From BJHQ01 sp964654285 (GTDB lineage Bacteria; Planctomycetota; UBA11346), in NCBI GenBank assembly GCA_964654285.1, contig CAZZJC010000007.1, positions 1 to 64,000 on the forward strand: DNA of 64,000 nt. The letters run 5' to 3'. Shown here in pieces: positions 17,627 through 25,088 of this stretch. The notes under the pieces were generated by a model. It saw nothing but the letters and a program-made list of their open reading frames with translations, made no database searches and was not told where the DNA came from. Positions within the stretch are counted from its first letter, which is position 1. Each line of letters begins with the position of its first letter. The position numbers and the translations under genes are program-made.

Positions 17627-18850
17627 ATGGACCTGCCGCTCCATCCCCTGGGACTCATCGGTGATGGCGCCGCCCTGGTGTCCGGCCTGGTCATCGGGGT
17701 TGGATTCGGGGCTGCGTTGCAGATCGCCGGCATGGGCAGCGCCCGGAACCTGGTCGGCCAGTTCTACCTCACCGACTTCCGCGTGCTGAAAGTGATGTTC
17801 ACCGCCATCGTCACCGCCTTGATCGGCTGGGTGGTCTTGGTGCATCTCGGCCTCCTCGAACGGCCCGCCATCGAACTGCAACCCACGATCCTGTGGGCGA
17901 ACGGGCTTGGTGGCCTCATCCTTGGGGCCGGGTTCCTGATCGGCGGCTACTGCCCTGGCACCGCGCTGGTGGGTGCGATGAGTAAACGCTGGGACGCCGT
18001 GGCCTGCCTGGCGGGTCTCTTTGCTGGAGTCCTACTGGTCGGCCTAGCCGCACCCACCGGTCTTCCCTGGGTGGCGATGGGCAAGGCGCTGACCGTGGAC
18101 GGTATCCTGGGCTGGTCGGCACCGGTGGTCGCCGGGCTGGTGGCCGTCATGGCGGTCGGGGCCTTCGCCGGGGTCCACTGGCTGGAGCGGAAGCGTGGCC
18201 CGCCATCGCATCCACCATCCCGATGGGCATGGGTGCTCGCGGGGGGTCTGGTCGTCGCGTTGGTGGCCACAGTCGTCACCCCGCCGCAAGCCATGACGCG
18301 AACGGCCGTTGGCGTGGCGCGCATGCAGGCCCTCGCCGCCGCGACGCCGGAACGGATCGCTGCCAGCACCCTGGCCGACCGCATCCTAGCTGGGGAACGG
18401 TTCACCATCGTCGACGTGCGGCCTGCCGGGAGCAGCGCCCTGCGCATGGGCAGCGCGACGTTGACCAACCCTGATCGCATGCAGCAGAACACCTCGTCGG
18501 CGGGACGCATCGTCCTGATGGGTGCCGACGACGCCCAAGCCGAACGCCATTGGATCGTGTTGGCTGCCATTGCCCCAACCGGCTCGGAATGGCCGCTGAT
18601 CCTCGATGGCGGCCTGCCACGCTGGCAGGAGCAGGTGCTGTATCCGGTCCTGCTCCGCCAGTCCCCGCTGGCGATCAACCGCGAACGGATCGACCGCTTG
18701 GCGCGCCGGGCCGAGTATTTCGGCGGATCGCCACGCTGGGTCGATGCCGACACGACGCCAGCCCCGCTGCCGCTCTCGCCAGTCGAGCCAACGCCGTCGA
18801 CCCGTCCGATTGCGCAACCAGGTGCGCGAATTGGCAGCGGTTGCCGCTAG
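17627..18850 (+). CDS. YedE/YeeE-type transporter second half fused to a rhodanese-like domain
   Basis: The product has 407 residues. Residues 1-190 are a second Sulf_transp module with GGYCPGTALVGAMSKRWDA as pore signature. Another membrane segment (WVLAGGLVVALVATVV) follows, then a rhodanese-like domain at about 250-345 (FTIVDVRPAGSSAL, LILDGGLPRWQEQVL). The rhodanese position that normally carries the sulfur-accepting cysteine reads VLMGADDAQAE, so the domain is probably catalytically dead and may only bind or relay. The C terminus is proline-rich. It forms the last gene of a four-gene cluster with two cytochromes. Residue predictions on topology are approximate. Confidence 0.75.
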   Translation: MDLPLHPLGLIGDGAALVSGLVIGVGFGAALQIAGMGSARNLVGQFYLTDFRVLKVMFTAIVTALIGWVVLVHLGLLERPAIELQPTILWANGLGGLILGAGFLIGGYCPGTALVGAMSKRWDAVACLAGLFAGVLLVGLAAPTGLPWVAMGKALTVDGILGWSAPVVAGLVAVMAVGAFAGVHWLERKRGPPSHPPSRWAWVLAGGLVVALVATVVTPPQAMTRTAVGVARMQALAAATPERIAASTLADRILAGERFTIVDVRPAGSSALRMGSATLTNPDRMQQNTSSAGRIVLMGADDAQAERHWIVLAAIAPTGSEWPLILDGGLPRWQEQVLYPVLLRQSPLAINRERIDRLARRAEYFGGSPRWVDADTTPAPLPLSPVEPTPSTRPIAQPGARIGSGCR

Positions 18851-18966
18851 CACTTACTCACTTCCATCCTGTCCTGTCAGCCCATATGACAGTAACAACT
18901 AATTACCGCCTGATCATCAATGGTATGGGAGGAATGGCCAACCGATTGCCCAGGTGCCCAGGTCGT

Positions 18967-19011
18967 GTCCACGATTGTCCACTCCTGTCCAAGATTGACC
19001 ACGATTGTCCA
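18967..19011 (+). repeat. Three iteron-like repeats beside the attachment site
   Basis: Three copies of GWCCAMGATTGWCCA lie at 18967-18981, 18987-19001 and 18997-19011; the 13-mer CCACGATTGTCCA occurs exactly twice, 30 bases apart. They lie about 70-115 bases from the tRNA half. Arm-type binding sites of tyrosine recombinases have this look and position. That role is inferred. Confidence 0.6.
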
Positions 19012-19082
19012 GGCTGGTGAAAAGGCGAAAAGCGACTTAATGGCATAAACAACAAAGACTTACGAGAGACTGACGTGCAGAA

Positions 19083-19134
19083 TTGAGGTGCTAGCGAGGT
19101 AACTCTCGTCGGGGTTCGAGTCCCCGCCCGCGCA
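19083..19134 (+). repeat. 3' half of tRNA-Leu(GAG): attachment-site remnant
   Basis: The sequence follows a tRNA-Leu from the anticodon loop (TGAGGT, anticodon GAG) through a long variable arm (CGAG/CTCG at 19095-19108), a 5-bp T stem with loop TTCGAGT (19110-19126), the 3' acceptor strand CCCGCGC and discriminator A at 19134. No matching 5' half lies upstream: the sequence before the loop cannot pair with the anticodon stem. This is what integration into the anticodon loop of a tRNA gene leaves at the far end of an island. The intact tRNA should lie to the left, outside the window. Confidence 0.75.
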
Positions 19135-19142
19135 TACGACGG

Positions 19143-19176
19143 AACCTCTGGGTAAAACCAGAGGTTTCTTCGTTTT
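19143..19176 (+). terminator. Intrinsic terminator of the tRNA-Leu unit
   Basis: A perfect 9-bp stem AACCTCTGG/CCAGAGGTT (19143-19151 with 19158-19166) with a 6-base loop is followed by a T-rich run. It lies 8 bases after the tRNA 3' end and so marks the original chromosomal side of the attachment site. Confidence 0.85.
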
Positions 19177-19496
19177 CCGACGGCCGTCACCCTGCCGGTT
19201 CGTGATCTGCGCCAGCACGCAGCCTCGCCCTGGCGCAGCCGACGCGCCGATCCGGGATGGATCCGGCGGGCACGCCGATCAGCGCGCGTGCGAGCGGAAA
19301 GCGGAGCGGCGAAGCCGTGCGTCGTCGCTCCGCGCCCGATCCGCCTTGGCCGCCGGGTGATGCATGCGTCCGCTCCCTCCGCCAGCGGAGATCGGGGGTT
19401 CTCTGCCCGGCCTGCTTGCACCCTCGGCCAAGAGCGCAGCATGCCCGGCCTCATCCCTTCCGCCCACCCCCGACCACCGCACGTCCGAGGAATCCC
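19177..19496. other. Leader region of transketolase without a supported gene
   Basis: No gene is supported in these 320 bases. A long minus-strand frame crosses here, but it is the antisense of transketolase. A GAGGA ribosome site lies just before the transketolase ATG at 19497. No promoter could be assigned. Confidence 0.4.
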
Positions 19497-21668
19497 ATGG
19501 GAGCCGAAACCGCACCCGCCGCCGCCATCGACCCGAGCCAGCGCCACCGCGCCGGGCTGAGCTATCCCAATCCGCTCGCCGGCAATCCGCTGCACAAGCC
19601 GGCGTTCGCGGCGACGGTGCGCCGGGCCGACGGCAGTTCCCTCGAGGTCGCCTGTCCGGTCGCGACCCGCACCATGCTCGCGCTGATGAACATGAACGCG
19701 GTCATCGGCGGCGCGGCCTGCCATTGGGGCGGTCCGGCGGCGCTGGCGGAGCTGATGTCCGCCATCCACGCCCTGATGTTCGCCAAGGATCCCTGGCACC
19801 AGCACTTCAACTTCGCCAACGACGCCGGGCACACCGAGAACGGCGTCTATGCGCTCAAGGCGAACTACGGCTTCGCCGGGGTGACGGTCGACGGCCTCAA
19901 GGGCTTCCGCTCGATCAGCTCGAAGCTGACCGGCCACGGCGAATCGCATCTCTTCCCCGAAGGCGTGATGGTGTCGAACGGGCCGCTGGGTTCGTCGCTG
20001 CCCTTCGCCCAGGGCCTGGCCATGGCCGACCGCCTGGCCGACAAGGCGCGCACCACGATCTGCGTCATCAGCGACGGCGCGATGATGGAGGGCGAGGCGA
20101 AGGAGGCGATCTCCGCGATCCCGGGCTTCGCCGCCAAGGGCCAGCTCGCGCCGTTCGTCCTCGTGCTCAGCGACAACAACACCAAGCTGTCGGGCCGCAT
20201 CGATGCGGATTCGTTCAGCATGAAGGCGTACTTCGATTCGCTCGCGGTGCAGGGCTGGAAGGTCGTCACCATCGCCAACGGCAATGACCTCCAGGCCGCG
20301 TTCACCGGGGTCGAATCCGCCATCGCCGCCGCCCAGGCCGATCCGACCAGGCCGGTCGTGGTGTGGGCCAGGACGGTGAAGGGCTTCGGCGTCGCCAGCA
20401 CCGAGAAGTCGGCCTCCGGCGGCCATGGCTATCCGCTCGCCGGCAAGGACGTGGTCGACGGCAAGCTGCGCGCCTTCGTGACCGAGGTCAACCAGGGCAA
20501 GCCGCTCGCACCGGTCTTCGAATCCTGGCTGGCCGAGATCGAAAGCGCGGAAAAGGCCAAGGCGGAAAAGGCGGCGGCCAAGGCGGCCGCCGCCCAGGCG
20601 GCAGCCGCAGCGTCAGCTGCTCCTCCGGCCGCACCGGCGGCCAAGAAGGACAAGATCCAGGGCGGCTTCCCCAAGGCGATGATCGCGGCGGCCGAATCCG
20701 GACTGCCCGTCGTCAGCATCAGCGCGGATCTGGCGGGTTCGACCGGCGTCGCGCCCTTCCGCCAGAAGTTCCCGCAACTGTCCTTCGACATCGGCATCGC
20801 CGAATCGAACATGGTCTCGGTCGCGTCGGGCTTCTCGAAGCAGGGCTATGTGCCGGTGGTCGACACCTTCGCCCAGTTCGGCGTCACCAAGGGCCTCCTG
20901 CCCCTGGTCATGGGGCAGCTCAGCCAGTCCGGCTGCATCGGCGTCTTCACCCATACCGGCTTCCAGGACGCTGCTGACGGCGCCTCGCACCAGGCGCTCG
21001 GCTACCTGGCGATGACCTCGTCGATCCCGCACCTCGTGCAGTACTGCCCCGCCAGCGCCGAAGAGGCCGAGTGGGCGATGGGCGAGGCGATCCGCCGCTT
21101 CGTCGCCGCGCGCAAGGCCGGGCACCATCCGGAATCCGTGCTGTTCTTCTGCGGCCGCGAGAACTTCGCGGTGTCGCTCAAACCCGCCGGCACGAACTAC
21201 GAATGGGGCAAGGCGATGGTGGTCGGTGGCGGGGTCGAGAAGAAGACCTTCGGCGGCCAGGTCGGCCCGTTCTCGCTCTCGTTCGGCGTCACCAAGCCGG
21301 CGGTGGTGATCAGCGCCAACGGCAGCCTGGTCGCGCAGGCGATCACCGCCGCCAACCGCCTGGTCGCGGAAGGCGCGTCAGTGGTGGTGCTCAACAACGC
21401 CACCCCGAACCAGCCCGATGTCGCCACCCACAAGGAACTGCTGGAAAAGACCGGCGGCCGGCTGGTCACGGTCGAGGACCATCAGCTCATCGGTGGCGCG
21501 GGTTCGCTGCTGGTGTCGGCTCTCGCCGCCGCCGGCTGCCACCCCAAGGTGCGCATGCTCGGCGTGAAGGGCGAATTCGGCCAGAGCGCCTACACTGCGG
21601 ACGAGCTCTACAAGAAGCACGGCATCGATGCCGACGGCATCGCGGCCGCCGCGCGCGCCCTCGCATGA
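19497..21668 (+). CDS. tkt: Transketolase
   Basis: The product has 723 residues and transfers two-carbon ketol units between sugar phosphates in the pentose phosphate pathway, using thiamine diphosphate in the cytoplasm. The start at 19497 follows GAGGA. The N-terminal ThDP-binding domain has the cofactor motif from SDGAMMEGEAKE to DNN at about residues 192-228. A lysine- and alanine-rich linker near 345-385 (KAEKAAAKAAAAQ, then AAPPAAPAAKK) joins it to the pyrimidine-binding domain (DIGIAESNMVSVASGF) and the C-terminal domain (VTVEDHQLIGG). The length is slightly above usual because of the linker, and the sequence is diverged from E. coli TktA. A related family such as 1-deoxyxylulose-5-phosphate synthase is less likely given the layout. 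Confidence 0.88.
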   Translation: MGAETAPAAAIDPSQRHRAGLSYPNPLAGNPLHKPAFAATVRRADGSSLEVACPVATRTMLALMNMNAVIGGAACHWGGPAALAELMSAIHALMFAKDPWHQHFNFANDAGHTENGVYALKANYGFAGVTVDGLKGFRSISSKLTGHGESHLFPEGVMVSNGPLGSSLPFAQGLAMADRLADKARTTICVISDGAMMEGEAKEAISAIPGFAAKGQLAPFVLVLSDNNTKLSGRIDADSFSMKAYFDSLAVQGWKVVTIANGNDLQAAFTGVESAIAAAQADPTRPVVVWARTVKGFGVASTEKSASGGHGYPLAGKDVVDGKLRAFVTEVNQGKPLAPVFESWLAEIESAEKAKAEKAAAKAAAAQAAAAASAAPPAAPAAKKDKIQGGFPKAMIAAAESGLPVVSISADLAGSTGVAPFRQKFPQLSFDIGIAESNMVSVASGFSKQGYVPVVDTFAQFGVTKGLLPLVMGQLSQSGCIGVFTHTGFQDAADGASHQALGYLAMTSSIPHLVQYCPASAEEAEWAMGEAIRRFVAARKAGHHPESVLFFCGRENFAVSLKPAGTNYEWGKAMVVGGGVEKKTFGGQVGPFSLSFGVTKPAVVISANGSLVAQAITAANRLVAEGASVVVLNNATPNQPDVATHKELLEKTGGRLVTVEDHQLIGGAGSLLVSALAAAGCHPKVRMLGVKGEFGQSAYTADELYKKHGIDADGIAAAARALA

Positions 21669-21717
21669 TGCGACCGCGCCCTTGCCTGAGGCGCGAGCGC
21701 GTCGGCGTGCTGGCGGC

Positions 21718-22107
21718 ATGACCGCCCTGCGCTGGCTGATGTGGACCGGCATCGCCCTGGCCTGCGCCGGGGTGGTGGCCGGGCTGGTCCGGCTGCTCGC
21801 CGGACGCGGAACCACGCTCGCGATCGCGGTGGCGCTGCTCCTCGCCGGTTTCGGCCTGGCGAAACTCGCGATGGCCGCCGAGGGCTGGGCGACGCGCGGC
21901 CGCAAGGCCGGCTTCGACGCCGCAGCGGCCGAAGGCACCATCGCCCAGGCGCTCGGAGGCACCGGTTTCCTGGTCGTCTGGGTCGGCTGGCGCATCGCGG
22001 CCGGGGTGCTGGCGATCTTCGCCGCCGCATGGCTGATGCGGCATCCGGCGGCGCTCGATCACCTGGTGCCGGCAGTTACCGTTTCCGCCGGCACCCCGAT
22101 CCGCTGA
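21718..22107 (+). CDS. Small integral membrane protein
   Basis: The product has 129 residues with three or four hydrophobic segments (WLMWTGIALACAGVVAGLV, TLAIAVALLLAGFGLAKLAM, FLVVWVGWRIAAGVLAIFAAAW). The start at 21718 begins at the first membrane helix; an upstream in-frame ATG at 21628 overlaps transketolase and adds only a charged extension. No catalytic motif is seen and I do not recognise a family. It follows transketolase by 49 bases and may share its transcript, although no functional link is obvious. Confidence 0.55.
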   Translation: MTALRWLMWTGIALACAGVVAGLVRLLAGRGTTLAIAVALLLAGFGLAKLAMAAEGWATRGRKAGFDAAAAEGTIAQALGGTGFLVVWVGWRIAAGVLAIFAAAWLMRHPAALDHLVPAVTVSAGTPIR

Positions 22108-22155
22108 ACGACCCGCAAAGCAGCTTGGCGGTCATTTGCCGAGGGCTGCCGGTCT

Positions 22156-22197
22156 GTGCCTGCGGCAGGCACGAAGAGGGGGGCGGGCCACCCGCCC
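22156..22197. repeat. Two adjacent perfect hairpins
   Basis: GTGCCTG-CGG-CAGGCAC at 22156-22172 and GGGCGGG-CCA-CCCGCCC at 22181-22197 each have a 7-bp stem with a three-base loop. There is no T run, so they are not classic terminators. They lie in the 221-base gap between the membrane protein and the next gene. Confidence 0.6.
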
Positions 22198-22328
22198 TGC
22201 ACAGCAGGTGGGCAGATCCAGGCGTCGAGGCGCCCGGATTCCGGCCCGGTGCGTGCTTGCCACCACCCGGCCCCGCCCCGGCTTCGCCTTTCACTGCTTC
22301 GGGCCGCCCCCTAGCCTGCGAGGCACGT

Positions 22329-23399
22329 ATGCGCATGCGCCCCTCATCGCTCATCCTCGTCCTCGCCCTGGCCGCGACGACCGCCGGCATGCTGCCCCGG
22401 GCCTCCGGTCATGAGGGGCCGGCCTCGCTCGGCCTGACCGCCGACCTGCCGACGCTGCCGCGTCCACGCTGGTCGACCGTGCCCGGCCCGCCCGAGGCGC
22501 GCGAGATGGTGCCCGGCGGCGCGGTGGCGATCGCGCCCGGGGTGGACGGCAGGTCCGGCCGGGTCGTGCTGCACGGCACCACGCTGGCCGACCAGGGCCC
22601 GGTCGATGGGCTGGAGGTGCAGATCTGCCTGGAAGGCGGCAAGACCCACGAAGCGCTGTTCCGCGTCGATACCGCCAACGGCACCCTGGTGAAGGCGGCC
22701 TTCATCGCCGCCCTGGGCGTGACCGATGGCCTGGGCAGCGCCGAGGACAGCGGCATGCCGGCGCGCGGCGTGCCGCTGGCGGTGAACGTGTTCTGGCTGG
22801 ATGCCGTCAGCAAGGAATGGCGCACGACGCCGCTCAGCACCCTGGTGCGGGATCGCCGCACCGACCGGCCGATGCCAGCCCTGCCCTACATCTACACCGG
22901 CAGCCGGATGCTCACGACCCAGGCGATCGGGGCGGACGGACAGCCGGTGAAACGCGAACGCTTCATGCTCGATGTCACCAAGTCGGTGGCGGTCAACTAC
23001 GACGAACCCGACGCCCTCATCGCCAGCCCCTTCCCCGAGTCCGGCGAGGACATCCGCTGGGAGACCAACAGCGCCCTCGCCCCGGCGATCGGGACCAGGG
23101 TCCAGATCGCCTTCGAGCGCGTCGCCCTGCCGCTGGCGTTCGACCTCGGCGAGGACGGCAGCCTGGCCCGCGAGGGTCAGACCCTGGATGATGCCGCGCT
23201 CGACCGGTTGCTCGCCGAGTCCTATGGCGAGAGCGCCAAACCGGCCCTGCGCGCGGTCGAGGTGCGGGTCAGGCCCGATGCCGGCCGGGACAAGGATGTG
23301 GCCGCCCGGGTCCGCCTGCTCAAGGCGGCGGCCCGGGCGAAGGCCTGGGTGGTGCCGGTCTTCGTGCCGACGGCACCGGCCCGCGTGCCGGCCAGGTGA
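22329..23399 (+). CDS. Secreted YdjY-like protein
   Basis: The product has 356 residues. The start at 22329 (MRMRPSSLILVLALAATTAGM) gives a signal peptide ending near ASG-HEG. Residues about 90-140 (LEVQICLEGGKTHEALFRVDT, AAFIAALG) resemble the YdjY domain common in planctomycetes, whose function is not known. The rest (YIYTGSRML, ESGEDIRWETNSALAP) also follows that domain family. The C-terminal 80 residues look like a separate helical part with an EVRVRPDAGRDKDVAA stretch. It probably acts in the periplasm. It precedes the pilus ATPase genes by 121 bases, with no evident link to them. Confidence 0.65.
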   Translation: MRMRPSSLILVLALAATTAGMLPRASGHEGPASLGLTADLPTLPRPRWSTVPGPPEAREMVPGGAVAIAPGVDGRSGRVVLHGTTLADQGPVDGLEVQICLEGGKTHEALFRVDTANGTLVKAAFIAALGVTDGLGSAEDSGMPARGVPLAVNVFWLDAVSKEWRTTPLSTLVRDRRTDRPMPALPYIYTGSRMLTTQAIGADGQPVKRERFMLDVTKSVAVNYDEPDALIASPFPESGEDIRWETNSALAPAIGTRVQIAFERVALPLAFDLGEDGSLAREGQTLDDAALDRLLAESYGESAKPALRAVEVRVRPDAGRDKDVAARVRLLKAAARAKAWVVPVFVPTAPARVPAR

Positions 23400-23520
23400 C
23401 CTCCGGCCCGGGCTGGGTGTGCGCGTCTCCCGCGCCTGAGCCGGTGCGCTTCCTGGCCGACCGGGCTTGCGTCGGCGCCTTCCCTGCGCCAGCATCCAGG
23501 CGAACCCCAGGAGTATCGTC

Positions 23521-24606
23521 ATGCTGACCATGGAGGAGCTGCTGCGCACGATGGTGGAGCGCGGCGGTTCCGACCTGCACATCGCCGCCGGTTCGGCCCC
23601 GCGCACGCGCATCGACGGCAACCTGATCGAGATCCCGCAGACCGAGATCCTGGGGCCGGAGCAGACCAAGAAGCTGGTCTATTCGGTGCTCGACAACCAG
23701 CAGATCGCGCGCTTCGAGCAGGAGCTCGAACTCGACATGTCCTTCGGCCTGGCCGGGGTCGGGCGCTTCCGCGTCAACGTGTTCTACCAGCGCGGCGCGG
23801 TCGGCTCGGTGATGCGCACCATCCCGTACGAGATCTTCCCCTTCGAGCAGATCGGGGTGCCGGTGCAGGTCTGCCGCAAGCTCTGCGACCTGTCCAAGGG
23901 CCTGGTGCTGGTCACCGGGGCGACCGGTTCGGGCAAGTCGACGACGCTCGCGGCGATGCTCGACTACATCAACTCGACGCGGCAGGAGCACATCATCACC
24001 ATCGAGGACCCGATCGAGTTCGTGCACCGCAACAAGAAGTGCCTGGTCAACCAGCGCGAGATCGGCACCGACACCATGGGCTTCAACCAGTCGCTGCGCC
24101 GCATCCTGCGCCAGGATCCCGACGTGGTGCTGATCGGCGAGATGCGTGATAAGGAGACCATCGAGGCCGGCCTGACCATCGCCGAGACCGGCCATCTCAC
24201 CTTCGCCACCCTGCACACCTCGGACTGCGTCCAGACCATCAACCGCGTCATCGACGTGTTTCCCGCCAGCCAGCAGAACCAGATCCGCACCCAGTTGTCG
24301 TTCGTCCTCGAAGGCGTCTTCTGCCAGCAATTGCTGCCGAAGCTGAACAGCCGGGGCCGCGTCCTGGCGGCCGAGATCATGATGCCGAACTCGGCTGTGC
24401 GCTCGCTCATCCGCGAGGACAAGTGCCACCAGATCTACTCCCACATCCAGGCCGGCGCCAAGTTCGGGATGAAGACCATGAACCAGTCGCTCTACGACCT
24501 CTTCCGCGCCGGGATGATCTCGTGGGATGACGCCGTTTCACGCTCGGGCGATGTCGAAGACCTGAAACGCACCGCCCAGCGCGACGGCCAGCAGGTGCCG
24601 GGTTAA
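23521..24606 (+). CDS. pilT: Type IV pilus retraction ATPase PilT
   Basis: The product has 361 residues, the usual size. This hexameric cytoplasmic ATPase disassembles the pilus and drives twitching motility or DNA uptake. The N-terminal PAS-like domain begins LLRTMVERGGSDLHIAAG. The ATPase core has Walker A GATGSGKST (Lys139), Asp box TIEDPIEFVH, Walker B VVLIGEMRD and His box ATLHTSD. The start at 23521 is the ATG that aligns with the family N terminus. Three bases separate it from the next gene, so pilT, the MshEN gene and pilB form one operon. The family includes PilU; the lack of a C-terminal extension favours PilT. Confidence 0.93.
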   Translation: MLTMEELLRTMVERGGSDLHIAAGSAPRTRIDGNLIEIPQTEILGPEQTKKLVYSVLDNQQIARFEQELELDMSFGLAGVGRFRVNVFYQRGAVGSVMRTIPYEIFPFEQIGVPVQVCRKLCDLSKGLVLVTGATGSGKSTTLAAMLDYINSTRQEHIITIEDPIEFVHRNKKCLVNQREIGTDTMGFNQSLRRILRQDPDVVLIGEMRDKETIEAGLTIAETGHLTFATLHTSDCVQTINRVIDVFPASQQNQIRTQLSFVLEGVFCQQLLPKLNSRGRVLAAEIMMPNSAVRSLIREDKCHQIYSHIQAGAKFGMKTMNQSLYDLFRAGMISWDDAVSRSGDVEDLKRTAQRDGQQVPG

Positions 24607-24609
24607 CCC

Positions 24610-25053
24610 GTGGTCAGCCTCACCCGCCTCACGCGCAAGAAGCTCGGCGAGATCCTGGTCGAACAGGGGCTGCTCACCGACGCCCAGGTGCAGGACACCC
24701 TGCGCCTGCAGCACCAGACCGGCCTGCTCTTCGGCGAGACCCTGGTCCAGAACCGGCTCATCACCGAGGACAAGATGGTCTCGGTGCTGGTGGCCCAGTT
24801 CGGCATCCCGTACCTGCGTCCGAGCCAATACCAGATCCCCAAGGAACTGCTCGACATCTTCGAACCCGCGATGATGCGCCGCTACCAGTTCGTGCCGATG
24901 GACATGGTCGGATCGGTGCTCGTCATCGCGGTCGCCGGCCTGCTGTCCGAGGACATCCTCAAGGAGATCGAGACGCAGACGGGCTGCACGCTCCAGGTGT
25001 TCCTGACCAAGATGAGCGAGATCGGCGATGTATTGAAAGCGAATGGATTGTGA
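24610..25053 (+). CDS. Single MshEN-domain protein (possible c-di-GMP sensor)
   Basis: The product has 147 residues, starting with GTG at 24610. It consists of only the domain normally found at the N terminus of PilB/GspE/MshE ATPases. KLGEILVEQGLLTDAQVQDTLRLQ and FGETLVQNRLITEDKMVSVLVAQF form the two-part repeat that binds cyclic di-GMP in MshE-type ATPases, followed by the IPYL..SQYQIP strand. No ATPase core is attached. Lying between pilT and pilB, it could sense c-di-GMP and act on the pilus motor, or substitute for the ATPase N domain. Ligand binding is inference from the family. Confidence 0.8.
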   Translation: MVSLTRLTRKKLGEILVEQGLLTDAQVQDTLRLQHQTGLLFGETLVQNRLITEDKMVSVLVAQFGIPYLRPSQYQIPKELLDIFEPAMMRRYQFVPMDMVGSVLVIAVAGLLSEDILKEIETQTGCTLQVFLTKMSEIGDVLKANGL

Positions 25054-25088
25054 CCCTCCCCTTAATCCTCCAGATCCTCGGCTGAACC

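Noticed and set aside
18967..19011. CRISPR array
   Set aside because: Only three short, partly overlapping repeats without spacers of uniform length; no cas genes nearby.
19060..19134. A complete tRNA gene at this position
   Set aside because: No acceptor, D-arm or 5' anticodon stem can be built upstream of the anticodon loop.
18903..20426. A 507-codon open frame on the minus strand through the tRNA half and transketolase
   Set aside because: It is the antisense of transketolase and of the tRNA fragment; its translation is arginine- and glycine-rich nonsense without conserved motifs.
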